A DNA stretch of 35,493 bases from an uncultured Saprospiraceae bacterium. GTDB taxonomy: Bacteria > Bacteroidota > Bacteroidia > Chitinophagales > Saprospiraceae. The translations under genes were made by a program, and so were the position numbers. Below the pieces are notes generated by a model. It saw only the letters and a program-made list of their open reading frames with translations, had not been told where the DNA came from and ran no database searches. The DNA lies in the NCBI GenBank assembly GCA_938022165.1, contig CALIEI010000167.1:1-35493 (forward strand), given 5' to 3'. Shown here in pieces: positions 35,186 through 35,493 of this stretch; the first letter of the stretch is position 1; each line of letters begins with the position of its first letter.

Positions 35186-35493
35186 ATGAGGCTATTAACT
35201 AGGGAATTGGCTTTTTATTTTGCCATTCTAATTTGTGTAAATCCTGTTTTCGCTCAACAGGATAGTCTAATCATACTCCAAGATGAACTTGGAGTAAAGG
35301 ATATCCATATAACTAAAGAGCAAATAGAAAACAACAAAGTCTATACTGCCAGTAGTACTCTAAATCAAATAGAAGAGCTTCCTTACACTGTATATGTGGT
35401 AACTGGGGAAGAAATTCTTCAAAGAGGATTATTCACACTTACAGATGTACTCAAACTAGTTCCCGGCTTCTTTGTATCTCAACCTGGTTCAGC
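35186..35493 (+). CDS. TonB-dependent receptor, N-terminal fragment cut by window edge
   Basis: From the ATG at 35186 the frame runs to the edge (102 complete codons). A signal peptide (about 1-24, ending VNPVFAQ) is followed by the start of a plug domain: LPYTVYVVTGEEILQRG (residues about 65-81), then FTLTDVLKLVPGFFVSQPGS, the standard opening of outer-membrane receptors and TonB-linked transporters. There is no visible carboxypeptidase-like domain between the signal and the plug, so it is not the usual SusC form. What it imports cannot be told from this part. Its upstream region is shared with the membrane hydroxylase gene. Confidence 0.85.
   Translation, partial: MRLLTRELAFYFAILICVNPVFAQQDSLIILQDELGVKDIHITKEQIENNKVYTASSTLNQIEELPYTVYVVTGEEILQRGLFTLTDVLKLVPGFFVSQPGS

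Overview
The window looks like a chromosomal segment of a marine or aquatic member of the Bacteroidota, most likely near the Saprospirales (inferred). The support is two secreted proteins ending in a gliding-motility / type IX secretion (T9SS) type B C-terminal domain, a GEVED-domain secreted protein, the Bacteroidota form of Rho with a disordered insert, DUF3857 proteins, weak or absent Shine-Dalgarno sites, and several matches to the Bacteroidota promoter consensus TTG-N17..23-TAnnTTTG. No phage, IS, CRISPR, tRNA or rRNA was found. The DNA is AT-rich except for four intergenic islands.

Layout. 1-2885 (minus): two overlapping DUF3857/transglutaminase-like exported proteins, the second cut by the window edge. 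3009-6385 (minus): a tight recQ - small exported barrel - recO unit. 6661-7641 (plus): an arabinose-5-phosphate isomerase (KdsD/KpsF type), convergent with a CBM9-like secreted protein. 9137-11014: GEVED secreted protein. 11015-12124: two GC-rich hairpin islands around a small helical protein. 12125-14890: ClpB. 15137-16624 (minus): a VWA lipoprotein of the YfbK type. 16939-18218: two paralogous small barrels. 18227-25714: two large T9SS type B proteins, a DUF4382 lipoprotein with an internal duplication, and TrhO. 25894-29045: rho and serS, divergent. 29224-31150: a YugP-type zinc metallopeptidase and a PIN-like protein, with a GC-rich island on each side of the latter. 31687-33229: frr, msrB and a MOSC protein. 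33230-33849: a repeat field. 33850-35493: a sterol-desaturase-family membrane hydroxylase and, divergent from it, the start of a TonB-dependent receptor.

Most genes are housekeeping (DNA repair, translation, termination, proteostasis, tRNA modification) or envelope and export genes. Nothing looks like a classical defence island. The least ordinary content is non-coding. First, there are four GC-rich intergenic islands (about 11029-11240, 11820-12064, 30014-30226, 31351-31520), packed with short perfect inverted repeats; several carry a poly-T/GGCTG or CAGCC/poly-A edge, and they share 10-base words. Second, a composite dispersed repeat (a 24-base AT element plus an 87-base hairpin unit) recurs between convergent gene pairs. 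Third, there is a duplicated repeat block at 33.3-33.8 kb built from CTTTGCGT/ACGCAGAG words. These are the best candidates for something undescribed; their function is unknown.
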